A stretch of 64,000 bases of DNA. Origin: Tetracentron sinense (Eukaryota; Streptophyta; Magnoliopsida; Trochodendrales; Trochodendraceae). Where the stretch lies: assembly GCA_015143295.1 (NCBI GenBank), contig JABCRI010001013.1:1-64000 (forward strand), in the 5' to 3' direction. The notes under the pieces were generated by a model. That model worked only from the letters and a program-made list of their open reading frames with translations, had not been told where the DNA came from and ran no database searches. A program made the translations under genes and the position numbers. This document shows positions 35,301-46,609 of the stretch, piece by piece. Numbering within the stretch: position 1 is the first letter of the stretch; each line of letters starts with the position of its first letter.

Positions 35301-35966
35301 TGTAAGGAGCCCACAAGAAGCATAAGATGTTAAGTGTAAATTACAAGAATCACAAGGTAAGTGAAATATGTTTTAGTTAAAGCATGAACCTAAGGTATGA
35401 GTTTAAATATGATGTTCAAGATTATACATGTTATTTGTTCTTGCTTCCGCACTTTGATTTTGTATACATGGATATAATGATAAACTGTACCCCGCATGTT
35501 GTGTTATCATTATTACTATTGTTAGCTAGTAGCTTGTACTCGCTGAGTATTCCACACTCAGCCGAACTTTTATGTCGGCAGGTACACTATACGAGATATG
35601 GACTCTGGTCTCTTGGATCGAGGTAGCTCAGGGAGAGCAGGAGGTTATTCGGATGGTTACCTAGATATTACGAGTTTTGGCATATGGCCAATGGTTGGGA
35701 TGAGTGAGAGAGAGACATGTATTTTGGGTTCTTGTGTCTGGGGATGTTGTCTCACTTGAGTCAGGACTCAAGTTAAGGAGTTCATGTTCATGCTGTAAAT
35801 CCTATTCAATTATTGTAATCAATTGCACATGGAATATAGTTAAGTCTTTAAAGAAATTTTTAGTTCACTATTTTGCTTGCCTTGTATACTCTTTGCAGGT
35901 TAGTTTTAAGTATAAGTCACGTTGTCAAGGTATCCTAACTCCTAGGGGGTATTTTGGGGCGTTACA
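32371..35966 (+). repeat. Solo LTR G (3.6 kb) with a long covarying hairpin array
   Basis: Begins TGTAGAGCCCC and ends GGGGCGTTACA, with perfect target duplication AGGTT (32366-32370, 35967-35971). Sense is plus, opposite to E and F. A distant relative of the A-family LTR: it shares the TTGAC block (33005-33125, reverse orientation), a CGATCG cassette (33140-33240), the hairpin CATATCC-CTA-GGATATG twice (34228-34262 and 34286-34322) and the stem GCTGAG...CTCAGC (35542-35562). Between 34372 and 35232 lies the array described separately. ORFs of 60-137 codons inside are not supported as genes. Confidence 0.93.
34372..35232 (+). repeat. Array of about 17 hairpin units in solo LTR G
   Basis: Units of about 48-55 bases share a central part GTTCCGTTCCA..ATAGTCCGGGC and are bounded by short inverted repeats. 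The arms vary together: ACTAATG with CATTAGT, ACTAGTG with CACTAGT, GCTAATG with CATTAGC, and in the last unit CTAGTA with TACTAG. A few units have a single G-T pair or one mismatch. Spacers are A-rich (CAAGCAAG...). Confidence 0.85.
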
Positions 35967-36254
35967 AGGTTTTTACAAGAGCTAGTAAATGTTTCTTTAA
36001 CAGTCAAACCTATCACTCTCTTCTGTGATAGTAATGGTGCAGTAGTCCATAGTAAAGAACCTAGGAACCACAAGAAGATGAAACATGTGGAGCAGAAGTA
36101 TCATCTCATTTGTGAGATCATTGATAAGCAAGATGTAGTTGTTACAAAGATTAAGTCTCAACTTAATGTTGCAGACCCGATGACCAAGGCTTTATCAGAT
36201 AAAGTATTTGTAACACACTTAGTTAGTATGAGATTGAAATCCATGACACAATGA
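35967..36254 (+). pseudogene. Element C RNase H, C-terminal end
   Basis: The frame continues from 32370: LQELVNVSLTVKPITLF, then CDSNGAVVHSKEPRNHKKMK, HVEQKYHLICEIID and LNVADPMTKALSDKVF, a typical copia RNase H tail, ending at TGA after LKSMTQ. The segment itself has no stop. Confidence 0.92.
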
Positions 36255-36275
36255 CTTTTAGGAGAAGTGGGAGAT
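36255..36275 (+). other. Element C polypurine tract
   Basis: AGGAGAAGTGGGAGA right after the pol stop codon, the usual copia plus-strand primer, directly before the LTR. Confidence 0.82.
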
Positions 36276-38490
36276 TATTAGACATGATGCCCAAAAAAGG
36301 TCATTTAGATTGTTAGAACCTTATTAATTTGATTAATAAATGCTTCTTCTTAATCTATTGTGTAATCATTATGGGTAATTGACCATGATCATGAGATGAT
36401 CTATACAATATGAGATATCGATAAAGGTCCATAAGATATATTGTAGAAAAGTTATGTGATTAGATTATCACAGGTAGATATAACTTTCCGGTTCCTTATA
36501 CCTTATATAGTCACAATTATGGGTGAAGCTGAACACTTCACTTATATGGTTGCTAGAATGCTAAGATGTTCTCAATAGTTGAGATGTAGTTCTATCTCGA
36601 ACTATTGTAGTGGAGACTACACATCAGCATATGAATGCTTAAATGTACAATGACTGATTGCATTTAATGAAAGACCTCTTGCATAAATATACTATTAGAT
36701 AGTTGGTCTATCATTCACCTTGAACGATTTTGATGATCCTTAGATCTGATGAGTTCATCTATGACTGAGCGGTGATCGGATTCCACCAACGTATTTTCCA
36801 ACTTAGGGAATACAATACAGTGACAGTTGGATAGTCAAAAAATTGTTCGAGTCATGATGAATTTCAAACAAGAAATCCATGCTCATTAATTTGAGAGATT
36901 ATCCAAGTTCTGGGTAAGACAGTTGATTAAGTTCAAATCTTGCGCAGGTGATTTTGAAAAAAAAATAAGTTTTGAAATATACTTTTATTAAAAAGTATTA
37001 TACTTATAAAAGGATTTTCTCAAAATGTTTTTCATGAGAAATTGTTTCTTATGGCTTAATCATAAGTCTTGGAAACCTGAATGATTTGTAATGGGCTATG
37101 GGTTAGATAGTATGGCAATCTCGAAGGCACATTAGGGATAATGTATTTGGAAGGATAAATCGAATTTAAGAGTTCATGTGGTAGGATCCGTAATGGTTAA
37201 TGTTCATACACTAGGATTCAATTGCAACATGGATATCTCACGTCACTTGTAATTCCGATGTAATTCCCGTTTAGGGTTAATGGGATAATATTGGATAAGC
37301 CAGGGTAAGAATGTCCCAGAGCAATCTGTGGAGGTGCTCACATAAGAAATATAAGCTCAATAATTGATTAAAAGTTAATCAATTATTTAAAGTGATTAAG
37401 AGTTAATCATTTAATTAAATAGATTAAAAGTTAATCTATTGTTTAAATTAATTGTTAATTTAAACATATGGATTATTTTAACAATTATTTAATTAACATA
37501 ATTAAAAGGGAAATGGGTTTGACCCAGATCCATAAATCCATTAAAATGGACCTTTAATATGGGCCAAAGCCCATGGGTTTAAACCCTAGGGTGGGGCGAA
37601 CACTTGAGGAATCCTAATTGGATTACGATTTGTTTAATTGAATAATTGTTGAAATATAATTCCTTTAATTATGGAATTTAACTCCAATGGTTGGATTGCA
37701 TTAAGGATTAAGATGGAATTGTAATTAGATTACAAAAGGGAGTTTTAACTCCCCAAAGTCCACGCCCCATAGAAGCTCACGCCCCCCCTTGGTGTTGGTC
37801 TCCTAGTTTGACTAGGTTTCCTTCTTTGAGTTAGGATGTTGACTTATCCCTTTTAATTAAGGAATCCTCTTATAATAGGGACTCTTTAATTAGTTGGATT
37901 ACTATAACTAAAGTAGTTATAGATTAGGTAGGAGTTTATTTAATTAATAATAAAAGTTATTGTTAATTAATAAATCCTACTAGATAAGTTGTAATTAGAT
38001 TAGGATTTGGATTAGATCTAAATCTATAAATACACCAACACCAATTTCTTGGGAGTACAATCAAATTCTCCAGAATTTTTTCTCTCCTCTCCTCTCTCTC
38101 TCCAAACCGTGAGCCCTAGGGGAGACCCCTAGGGATTTTCGTGAGCTACTAGGTGGTCCAAAGTTGGGTTTTACAAATCTAGGTTTTTGAACCTTAGTAC
38201 TTTTGGTGATAGAAGGTCTACACCATTACTCTATCTTCTTCCTCTTGCTTCTATAACTCCAAAGGAGATTCTAAAGCTTCGTGGGGATAGCGAAGAACAA
38301 GGATCAAGATTCTAGTATTTTTTCAGAGAAATTTCTACAAAGAGTTCTTACGATTCGAGTGGATTTAAGCTTTACCGGTGAAAAGCATTCACCGAGGTGA
38401 TATGACTAAAACTCTTAGATAATTTTGCTGCTTTCTATGGTGTTAAGATTTAGGAAATCCAGTTTTCGTATAAATTTTTATCCGGATGTC
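36276..38490 (+). repeat. Element C 3' LTR (about 2.2 kb)
   Basis: It starts TATTAGACATGATGCCC (first G of the expected TGTTAG mutated). It carries TATAAATA at 38026-38033, followed by a CT-rich leader (38080-38105). It ends somewhere in 38430-38490 after a GCTGCTTTCTATGG-type tail, where Tat/Ogre-like gag sequence takes over. It is AT-rich and contains TTAATTAA-rich repeats (37375-37495). Confidence 0.75.
38026..38033 (+). promoter_or_regulatory. TATA box of element C LTR
   Basis: TATAAATA in AAATC-TATAAATA-CACC, about 55 bases before a CT-rich stretch. Position and sequence fit an LTR promoter. Confidence 0.65.
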
Positions 38491-38940
38491 CATACATGGC
38501 ACATGATCAAATCAAAACCTATCCACAAACCATTCAGCCACAAGTCCAAAACACCAGCATTTGGGGCACGACCACTGTGTACTGCAGCCCAACCAGGCCA
38601 ATCAACCAGTTCACTCGTCTCCCCCACACACTCAGTCAATTCCTTCCTTTCCTAGTACAGACTAAGATGGTCGAACTCAAAGCTCCGATTGACGTACCTA
38701 ACTCCATACCTTAGTACATCCACATGGATCAAAACTGCGACTTCTGTAAGGGCCCAGGTCACTTAATTGACGCTGTCAAGCTTTGCGACATGTAATCCAA
38801 GATTTGCTCGAGCAAGGCACAATCGAATTCACTCATGATGGCACCATCATCTACCAGGGTCTCAGGCCACCTTGCAACAATCAAGCCCATCTCATCCAAC
38901 CTAATTCCCAGAGTTTACCTGTGCTAAAGGAACCATAAGG
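38491..38940 (+). pseudogene. Element J gag C-terminal remnant
   Basis: A frame reading QFTRLPHTLSQFLPFLVQTK leads to VPNSIP, a stop, then HMDQNCDFCKGPGHLIDAVKLC. The latter resembles the Tat/Ogre gag zinc motif seen in H (CGYHQAPGHSTDMC). It is followed by fragments of the tail (THDGTIIYQGLRPP) and a stop. Several stops; dead. Confidence 0.72.
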
Positions 38941-41450
38941 ACAAAAGCCAAGGCAAACAACTCCAAGGCCTGCCATGAGGAAAGTATGCCAGAGAGAGCA
39001 CTACTAAAGAAATCAACTAAGATCAAGCCTGCCAGAGTATTTTTGTTTTTTATCAAGTCTTGTAAGTATCGGCCGCTCCCGTAGTCCGGTCCATGTAAAG
39101 TCTGTCTTTTGTTGTCAAACATGTTATGTTCACTTCTCGTATTCAATGAAGCAAACTATCTATTGAAAAAAGTCTCATTTTTGTTATGCCTAAATTTAGC
39201 TAATGATGATCTAGCACTTTGTCTCAAAATCTCTAGTAAACTTAAGGCTACCTAAAAACAAAATTGTTTTCTCTTCTCGTGCTAACTAAGCTTGCTGGTT
39301 TAAAAAGGGCTCGCTTGAATCATGATTAAACCACTCAATTCCAAGAATGTCCAAGGGCAGCATATGTCAATAAGTAGGAAGAGGAATTTCCAAAGGAAAC
39401 CCTCAACCTCATAGAGCCAAGACAAGAAAGAGGGAAACTCAATAATGACCCTAAGTATGCAAAAATTGGAACCTTGCTACGTTAAGGGCAGAGGGTAAAT
39501 CAGAGATTTCTTCAAGAAGACCTATTAGACCAGTGTCAAGATTCCAAATTGCAAATCATCCATACAGAAGAAAGTGCACAAAGCATTCATCATCCATACT
39601 GAGGTAGTATACAAGACAGGGGCAGAATAATATACGAAGCACTTAATGAAGAGATCGGCCAAGAACCTTATCTTCATTGAAGTATCACGTCGAGGGGAAA
39701 GATCAATCCATTGTCGAAGACCCATACGGTTGGAAACAGATTTCCCAAGAGTATTCGTCAACACAGTCATATAGAGATTGAAGACCTCCCAGAGCCAGTC
39801 AACACGGATCAAGTCAAAGATGCTATGCTTAAGATCTTGTCAAGAAACTGTCTGTACTCTCAATCACTGTAGGAAATGAAAGGTGGCTATGTTTGGCACA
39901 CAATTTCTCCCTACTCGTATCCAATCAAGTTTTATATCAACAAAATCCGCTAGGTCGCCCTTCGAGCCCAACAACCTTTCTTGCTTAAAACACATTTATT
40001 AGGACACCCCTATCAAAAGTTTCATTGTAAGCCTGGGGGCTCGAACTACGACATAACCTGATCTTGAAAAGGGTACGTAGGTAGCCTAAAAATAAGGTGT
40101 GGTCAAATCAATCAAATTCAAGCACATTACCCTCTTCAAAAAAAAAAAAAAAGAGTAAAGGAAAAATCAAAGCTCAAAATAGAGCCAAAGAGTAAAGCTC
40201 AACAAAAAATAAAAGCTCAAAAGAGGTGCTCAAGCAAAGCTCAAAAGAAGAAAGGGTGTTCCCAAAACCTCGACCCCTAAGCTTATGTTTCATCCTATCT
40301 TAAGTCCTCCCAGATCCCTCAGAGACTAAGAGCACAGGCATATTTTTAGGCAAGCATCCGAAAGCAACATATCAAATCCATCAAGGTAATGACGGGAGAA
40401 GACATCTCAGCTCAACTCAAAAGTCGCAGGCCCAGTGAAAACCAGAAATGGAACTGAGGCGCAAAAATAATGCGAGCTCAGCTCTAGTATAGCTACTAGG
40501 GGCAAAACAGGGAACAAATTACCAACTTCACAGGCATGAGTGAAATCCGGAAATGACCTCATTGCGCAAAAACTATGCGATCCCCATGACTTGGTCATTC
40601 CAAGGGTAAAAAAGGGAAAAAGTTGAATTCTGGTTCGACGGTAGAAGATTGATAGAAGAAAACTCTGATTCCCCAGCAACACATCTCTGTAAGCTCAGAT
40701 TGAAGAAGCTCAATGTCACAGTGATCCAATGCCCTTAGCTTCAATCAAGACCCGATTCAGCATACAACAAGGTCAAAACTGAGTAACTATCTCCCTTCGC
40801 AGCGGCTCCCAAAGGTTAAGACCCCTCATTGCTATATCCTGCCCCAGAGGGGCAAGAGATCTAAAAACTCCAGCCAGGGTAGGCCCTTACATAAACTAGC
40901 AAGCAAAGAAAGCACCCTCCTTTTTTGCAAACTTTTGAAGGCAAATTCAAAAATTTCAAAATCTCTTTATTGCTTTCAAACTGTGTTCAAAACTCAAAAT
41001 TTTCAAAAGCAAGTCATCTTCAAAGAGTCATAGTGCGTATCATGGCTTGGTCAAAGATTGATCTCCCTACAACAGTTCTCCGAAGAGCAATAGAGAAAAC
41101 AAGCGCAGAAACAGCAAGCCAGGGGAAAGTGCGAAATCAAAGCTTCATTTAGCGAGTTCTCTCTCTACTCCCTGCATTATCATACCATCTCATCTGTATT
41201 CATTCTAGGCATGTCACTATTCATTATATGCATCATCATGCATCTCATGTCTCACCTCCTTGCATAATAGTCATAGCACACACCTGTACATAGGTATCCA
41301 CTACTCGCACACCTACATAGGTAGCTGCACTTTGCACACACACTTCGCAATCACATACTCAATTAACTACACTGTACACACACTCACACACTTAGCTGTA
41401 ATGCGTACACCATTCACATAGTTAGTCGCACTATACACATGCACCCACAT
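38941..41450 (+). other. Element J non-coding 3' region, upstream part
   Basis: No coding domain. An A-run (40138-40153) with AAGCTCAAAA repeats follows (40150-40250). A conserved module GAACTACG...GTACGTAGGTAGCC lies at 40043-40085. Bases 40500-40625 (CAGGCATGAGTGAAA, GCGCAAAAACTATGCGA, CTTGGTCATTCCAAGGG) recur in H at 51440-51530. This shared non-coding sequence shows J and H are one family. Confidence 0.75.
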
Positions 41451-41454
41451 ATCT

Positions 41455-41880
41455 TGATGTCCTTCTTGTGCATCTCATTTGATGTCATCTTCATCCTCCC
41501 AGTGCATCTCATCTGATGCAATCCTTTTGACATCTTGTCTGATGTCAAGCCCTTCATGCATCTTGTCTTATGCATTCCTTTTGACATCTCATCTGATGTC
41601 ACCCCCCCTTCGTGTATCTCGTCTGATGCATTCGTTTTGACATCTCATCTGATGTCACCCTTCATGCATCTCATCTGATGCATTCCTTTTGACATCTCAT
41701 TTGATGTCACCCTTCATGCTTCTCGTCTGATGCATTCCTTTTGACATCTCATCTGATGTCACTCTTTGTGCATCTTGTCTGATGCTTCTATCTGACATCT
41801 CATCTGATGTCACTGTCATCTTTTCTGACATCTCATTTGATGTCATCTCCTTGTGCATCTCGTTTGATGTCGCATCTTCA
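41455..41880 (+). repeat. Hairpin array GACATC...GATGTC / TGCATC...GATGCA in J
   Basis: About 16 palindromic units, largely alternating between two kinds: TGCATC-TCATCT-GATGCA-like and TGACATC-TCATCT-GATGTCA-like, joined by short CT-rich spacers (ATTCCTTT, CCCTTCA). Arms match within each unit and differ between kinds. It ends at the next repeat family. Confidence 0.85.
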
Positions 41881-42594
41881 GAGTCCACTCTGAGCCCTCC
41901 TGTGACGAGGTTAAACCCATGAGTCTGCTTTGAGCCCTTCTACAATGAGGTTAAACCATGTAGAGTTTTCCTTGAGCCCTCCTATGATGAGGCTAAACCC
42001 GCATTTCAATCAATCAACCCCTCCTGTGATCAGGTTAAACCCACGAGTCCGCTGTGAGCCCTCCTATGATGAGGATAAACCCACGAGTCTGCTTTGAGCC
42101 CTCCTGTGATGAGGTTAAACCCATGTAGAGTCTGCTTTGAGCCCTCCTGTGTTGAGGCTAAATTTGTATTTCCATAATCTGTTTTCCCTATCTTGGATGT
42201 TTTGTCACTGAGCACGAACTATCTATTTTCCATTCTATCACTGTCGCCCTCCTGAGTGAAGCGTGATTTCATCACTGTGCATAAATCATTCCTTTTCCCT
42301 TTCCATTATTCTTCCCTCCGAAATGAGGCGAAGAACTATCTCTCCCATATCTCAGATGTTTCATCAATGAGTATGAATCATCCATTCCTTCTCTCTATCC
42401 CCGTCTACTGAACAGGTTCTTCCATCAACCCCATCCTCTAAGATCCCATCTATGGCAATTAGTCTAAGCAGAATATAACTTTTTTTGATAATTTTGCCTT
42501 AATTTTCATAACTTTTCTTCACTACACGTGCAAAATTGAGGCCTTATAACCTTTGTCATTCACGTGCCAGCACCCTCCGACAAAGAGGGGCAAC
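41881..42594 (+). repeat. Second tandem repeat of J and polypurine tract
   Basis: About six units of roughly 50 bases: TTGAGCCCTCCT(A/G)TGATGAGG(T/C)TAAACCCATGAGTCTG. After 42180 the sequence is unique and T/C-rich, then reads CACGTGCC...CTCCGACAAAGAGGGGCAAC. CAAAGAGGGG (42581-42590) is the polypurine tract before the LTR. The last 40 bases match H at 54590-54628. Confidence 0.8.
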
Positions 42595-44375
42595 TGTAAG
42601 CACCCCAAATTTGCACTCCTTTAGTATCTTTTTACATTCTTAAAAACCCTTGTAAAAACTCTCTTTTAAAAACCTTCTTTCCGCATACTTCAATTTTCAA
42701 AAGCGGCCTTGAGGTAAAAATTGATCAAAATACCCCGAGGGTAAAAATTGACCAAAATACCCTTGCAAAAGTGAATTTTTTTTTTTCATTTTGTCCAGAA
42801 TAATTTGACAAATTTTTTGATCAATTGTGGCTATTTTTGGGATCAAATTGGATCTAAAATGATAAAAAATGACCAAAATACCCCTAGAGTGCAAAATGAT
42901 CAAAATGCCCTTGAAAAGTATTGAAAAATTCAAGTTTTATCTAAAATATTTTTCTGGATTTTATTAGTTCAATTTTGACTATTTTTGTGGTCAAAACGGT
43001 CTCAAAACAGAAAATCAATTTTTTGGCAAATCGGAGAGTGCCACGTGGCACCAAAAATATGGTTTTTTGACCCTCAATTGGGGCTCTACTTCAAGTAGTG
43101 ACCAGACCTCATTTAGCACAATTTTAGGGGGGGATCTACTTCAAGTAGCGCCCACCCCTCATTTAGCCCAATTTTAGGGGGCTCTAATTCAAGTAGCGCC
43201 TGCCCCTCATTTGGCCCAATTTTAGGGGGCGCTACTTCAAGTAGCACCCACTTAGTTTGCACCCCTTTTGCTACCTCACTGTTCACCACTGCCCTGCTTT
43301 TTGGGGTTTTTATCCGAATAGGGACGCTACTTCAAGTAGCGCCCCCTGTTTTTTGCACCCGATAAATACCCCCCCTTCTCCTTCATTCTCACTCTCATTC
43401 ACACCCCTCTCTCTCTCCATTTTCTTCTTCAAAACTCCTCGTAGTGCCCGGATTCCCGAGAAAGTCGATTGCGAAGGATCGATTCTCGAGACCTCTTTTC
43501 AAAAATCTTTTCAGATTTTCCGAAAGGTAACTTTTCTAAAAAAACTCTGTCTTGCTTTGTCTTTTAGTAGTTTAAACTATTTTAATCACTTTTAAGTAGT
43601 TTTTTTAAATTTGGTAGACTGCTTGCCTTACCTAGTCGAACCCCTACCCAATTTTCAATTCAAATATAGCCTTGCCTAGTGGAACCACTGCCCAATTTTC
43701 AATTCAAATATAGCATTGCCTAGTCGAACTTCTGCCCAAATCCCAGTTCAAATATAGGCTTGCCTAGTCGAACTTCTGTCCAAATCCCGATTCAAATCCA
43801 GTTAAATCTTTGCTTAACACAAGGTAAACCCCAGTTAAATCCTAGTTAAACCCTAGATAAACCCCAGTTAAATCCTAGATAAACCCCAGCTTAATCATAG
43901 GTAAACCCCAGCTTAAACCTAGTTAAACCCTAGGTAAACCCTGTTCAGTACCCATCCTCAGAGGCTCTCCGGCAAGAGCTTAAACTGCCCTAATGCTCCT
44001 CAGAACGAGCTTAAAAGGCTATTTCGCTCCCAAATGAGTGTAAAAAACCATCAATCAATCAAATCAAACCATTGAATCTTTCAATCAAACCATCAATCTT
44101 TCAATCAAATCCATCCATCAATCCCCTCTGGAACTACGTGCGGCTTGATTCCACTAACAGTGGATATGTAGGCAACCCTGATCGGGTTCAGCTTACCCTA
44201 GGATAGAATCCCTATTCTGTTTCTGTCATGTCCATCTCATTACATTCATTACATTTAATATCATATCTGCTTAGCATATAAATGAAATTTCAAACTTCTC
44301 TTATGGTTTCCCAACTTTGATTCAGACTTAGCGAGTAGGTAACCATCTCCGGATGGGAGTTTAGGGGTGCCTAAC
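42595..44375 (+). repeat. Element J 3' LTR, left part (cut by element I)
   Basis: It starts TGTAAGCACCCC, homologous to H's TGTAAACACCCC. Contents: ACCAAAATACCC repeats (42720-42910); five units bearing GCTACTT-C-AAGTAGC (43079-43345); a TATA-like GATAAATA (43361-43368); CT-rich leader; and repeats CCTAGTCGAAC(T/C)TCTGCCC...CAGTTCAAATATAG (43625-43930). The module GAACTACG...GGGTTCAG is at 44131-44191. It ends in the GGATGGGAGTTTAGGGGTGC context that in H continues another 220 bases. CTAAC (44371-44375) is the expected target duplication for I. Confidence 0.85.
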
Positions 44376-44605
44376 TGTCACTACCCAACCGACTTAACAT
44401 TTCACTAATGAAATTTAAGAGTAAAGCCATCTGTGAGATCCGCTTTTCTCATATATTGCGGAAGCATAAAAAAAACCAAGGGAATTTAAACTCTTAATCC
44501 CTTCTTTATCCATTCGCAATTGCCATCATATCACGTCTATATGAAACTTAAAGTTTACATAACCAATTTAATTACATCACATTCAAACAAAATATAAAAG
44601 CATAT
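44376..44605 (-). repeat. Element I 3' LTR, distal fragment
   Basis: Plus-strand TGTCACTACCC start (compare TGTCACGACCC of E), 230 bases up to the insertion of H. It continues at 56360. CATAT at 44601-44605 is repeated at 56355-56359. Confidence 0.8.
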
Positions 44606-46587
44606 TGTAAACACCCCAATTTTGCACCCCCTTAGTCTCTTTGCACATCTCTAAAAACCCTTTAAAAAACCCTCTTTCCGCGGGCTTCGATTTCCAAAAA
44701 ACACCCCTCAGGTAGAAAATGACCAAAATGCCCCTAGGGTGAAAAATGACCAAAATACCCTAAAAAAGTGTTAAAAGGTTTTCATTTTGTCCAAAATGAT
44801 TTTACAAATTTTTTGATGAATTTTGGCTATTTTTGGAATCAAATTGGGCTTAAAACGGTAGAAAATGACTGAAATACCCTTGGAGTGTAAAATGACCAAA
44901 ACGCCCCTGAAAAATTTTCAAAAGTTATGATTTCATCCGAAATAATTTTACAAATTTTTCGGTTCAATTTCGGCTATTTTCGGGCTCAAAATGGGCTTAA
45001 AACGACAAAAACAGTTTTTTAGCAAATAAGAGCATAAACCAAAAAAAACCCAAAAAACAGTTTTTTGAAGAGCCAAACAGGCCCTAAGGGGCAACCTCGC
45101 CCTTTTAAAAGTTGCGGGACCATGTGGGCCCCACTTGCACTGCAAACTTCATTTTTTATTATTTTATTTGTTCATAATAAAATATATTAAATCTCGCCTT
45201 TTAAAACGGCGCGGATTTAGTCTGATCCGCGTTACTGCCCTAATGTTCACACCGCTTTACTATTCATTAAAATATAATAAATCTCCCCCATTAAAACGGC
45301 GCGGGCACTATTTCGAAACACTATAAATACCCCCCCTCTCTTCCTTCATTAATCATTCATTCTACTTCCTCTCTTCTCTCTCCTCTTTCAAAAATCTCTT
45401 CTTAGCGTTTGGCAATCTCGGAAATTTGATTTCGAAGAATCATTCTCAGGAGCACTTATTTCAGAGACCCTTTTGGGTTTCCCGGAAGGTAAAATATCGC
45501 CAAACTCTGACGTTTGCTTTGTCTTTTAGTAGTTTAATTAGCTTTTCAATTATTTTTTAAATTGCTTTAATTGCTTAGACTACTTGCCCTATCGAACCCC
45601 TGCCCGGTTTTACTTAAACCTAGCCTACCCTGTCGAATCTCTGCCCGAACTTCGGTTCAAACTTAGCCTACCATGTCGAACCTCTGCCCGAACTTCGGTT
45701 CAAACTTAGCCTACCCTGTCAAACCTTTGCCCGAACTTCAATTCAAACTTAGCATACCCTATCGAACCTCTGCCCGAACTTCGGTTCAAACTTAGCCTAC
45801 CCTATCGAACCTCTGCCCGAACTTCATTTCAAACTTAGCCTACCCTATCGAACCTCTGCTCAAACTTCGGTTCAAACTTACCAAAAACCTGTCGAACCTC
45901 TGTCCGAACCTCGGTTCAAACCCTGGTTCAAACCTTACTTACCTAGTCGAACCTCGGTTCAAACCCTGGTTCAAACCTTACTTGCCTTAGCCAAACCTCT
46001 GTCCGAACCTTGCTTCAAACCCTGGTTCAAATCCTATCAAACCCTTACTCAACCCAGTGCTCCTTGACATGAGCTAAAACTGTCCAAACCATTCAAAAAC
46101 ACCCTAACATCCAAAGACAAGTCTCAACCTATCAAACACTCACAATCCAAACAAAACAAATCAAACCATCAATTACCCATCTGGAACTACGTGTGGCTTG
46201 ATTCCACTAACAGTGGATACATAGGCAACCCTGATCGGGTTCAGCTCACCTAGGATAGAGCTCCTATCCTGTCCCTACTTATAATACATGTCAAACATAT
46301 AGATAAAATGAAAGCTTCTCTTATGGTTTCCCCCACTTTAATTCAGACTTAGGGAGTAAGTAACCATCTCTGGATGGGAGTTTAGGGGTGCTTAACACCT
46401 TCCCCTAACTCAAATGAATTTTTCCTTAAACTCTATTTCAAGACCAAAGCCTTATCCAACCTTTTAAGGGATCCTATTTTCCCTAATAATCTAAATAGGT
46501 GGCGACTCTCTCGTTTCAACATTTTTTAGCACTATTCCTCCTCGGGTTCAATCCTGATCGGGAGTGGGTTAAAATCCCGGGTCTACA
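44606..46587 (+). repeat. Element H 5' LTR
   Basis: TGTAAACACCCC to GGTCTACA. ACCAAAATRCCC repeats (44715-44905); two AATATATTAAATCTCGCC...GGCGCGG copies (45174-45219, 45270-45304), the first carrying hairpin CGCGGAT...ATCCGCG (45211-45232); TATAAATA (45322-45329); CT-rich leader (45360-45395); about ten 44-base repeats CCTACCCTGTCGAACCTCTG with CCGAA-C-TTCGG (45590-46060). Conserved module at 46183-46243. A 350-base segment (about 44765-45120) is missing from the 3' LTR. Confidence 0.92.
45322..45329 (+). promoter_or_regulatory. TATA box of H 5' LTR
   Basis: TATAAATA followed by CCCCCCTCTC, with the same sequence at 54998-55005 in the 3' LTR. It lies directly downstream of the GGCGCGG repeats. 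Confidence 0.75.
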
Positions 46588-46590
46588 GCT

Positions 46591-46609
46591 TGGCGACTTT
46601 CCTGGGGAC
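46591..46609 (+). other. Element H primer-binding site
   Basis: TGGCGACTTTCCTGGGGAC three bases after the LTR end. Tat/Ogre elements usually carry a TGGCGAC...GGGGA site (reported as tRNA-Arg type). The assignment to a tRNA is from family knowledge, not checked. Confidence 0.75.

Larger units (their letters stand above)
24031..38490 (+). mobile_element. Element C: Ty1/copia retrotransposon, 5' part outside the window beyond A and B
   Basis: Visible parts: gag C-terminus (24031-24525), protease-integrase (24526-26221), reverse transcriptase and RNase H (31219-32370), RNase H end (35967-36254), polypurine tract, 3' LTR (36276 to about 38490). Gene order protease, integrase, reverse transcriptase defines copia. 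Interruptions are B on the left and solo LTRs E and G. Removing E and G restores codons WTLVD-PLDG and WFRRF-LQEL exactly. C lies in the gag of J, whose sequence resumes after C's LTR; the exact end near 38490 was not pinned down. Confidence 0.88.
38491..44375 (+). mobile_element. Element J: Tat/Ogre-like gypsy element, outermost host; visible 3' part
   Basis: It begins inside gag where C was inserted, continues through a long non-coding 3' region with tandem repeats, a polypurine tract (42581-42594) and an LTR from 42595, which is cut at 44375 by element I. No protease, reverse transcriptase or integrase appears between gag and LTR, as in element H. Bases 39950-40625 align with 50790-51530 of H. 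The 5' half should lie left of the window, beyond C, B and A, and the rest of the 3' LTR right of the window. Confidence 0.8.

Noticed and set aside
35384..35985. Open frames of 80-93 codons that could look like small membrane proteins
   Set aside because: They lie inside solo LTR G, cover the conserved stem, and have no family match or start context; chance frames.
40138..40153. A-run suggesting a poly(A) tail of a processed retrogene or LINE/SINE
   Set aside because: No upstream coding or SINE sequence and no target duplication found; it lies within the shared non-coding region of J.
46183..46243. Possible tRNA or 5S-derived element (Cassandra-like) because of GGTTC
   Set aside because: No cloverleaf, no matching A box and no 5S sequence; kept only as a structural-module finding.
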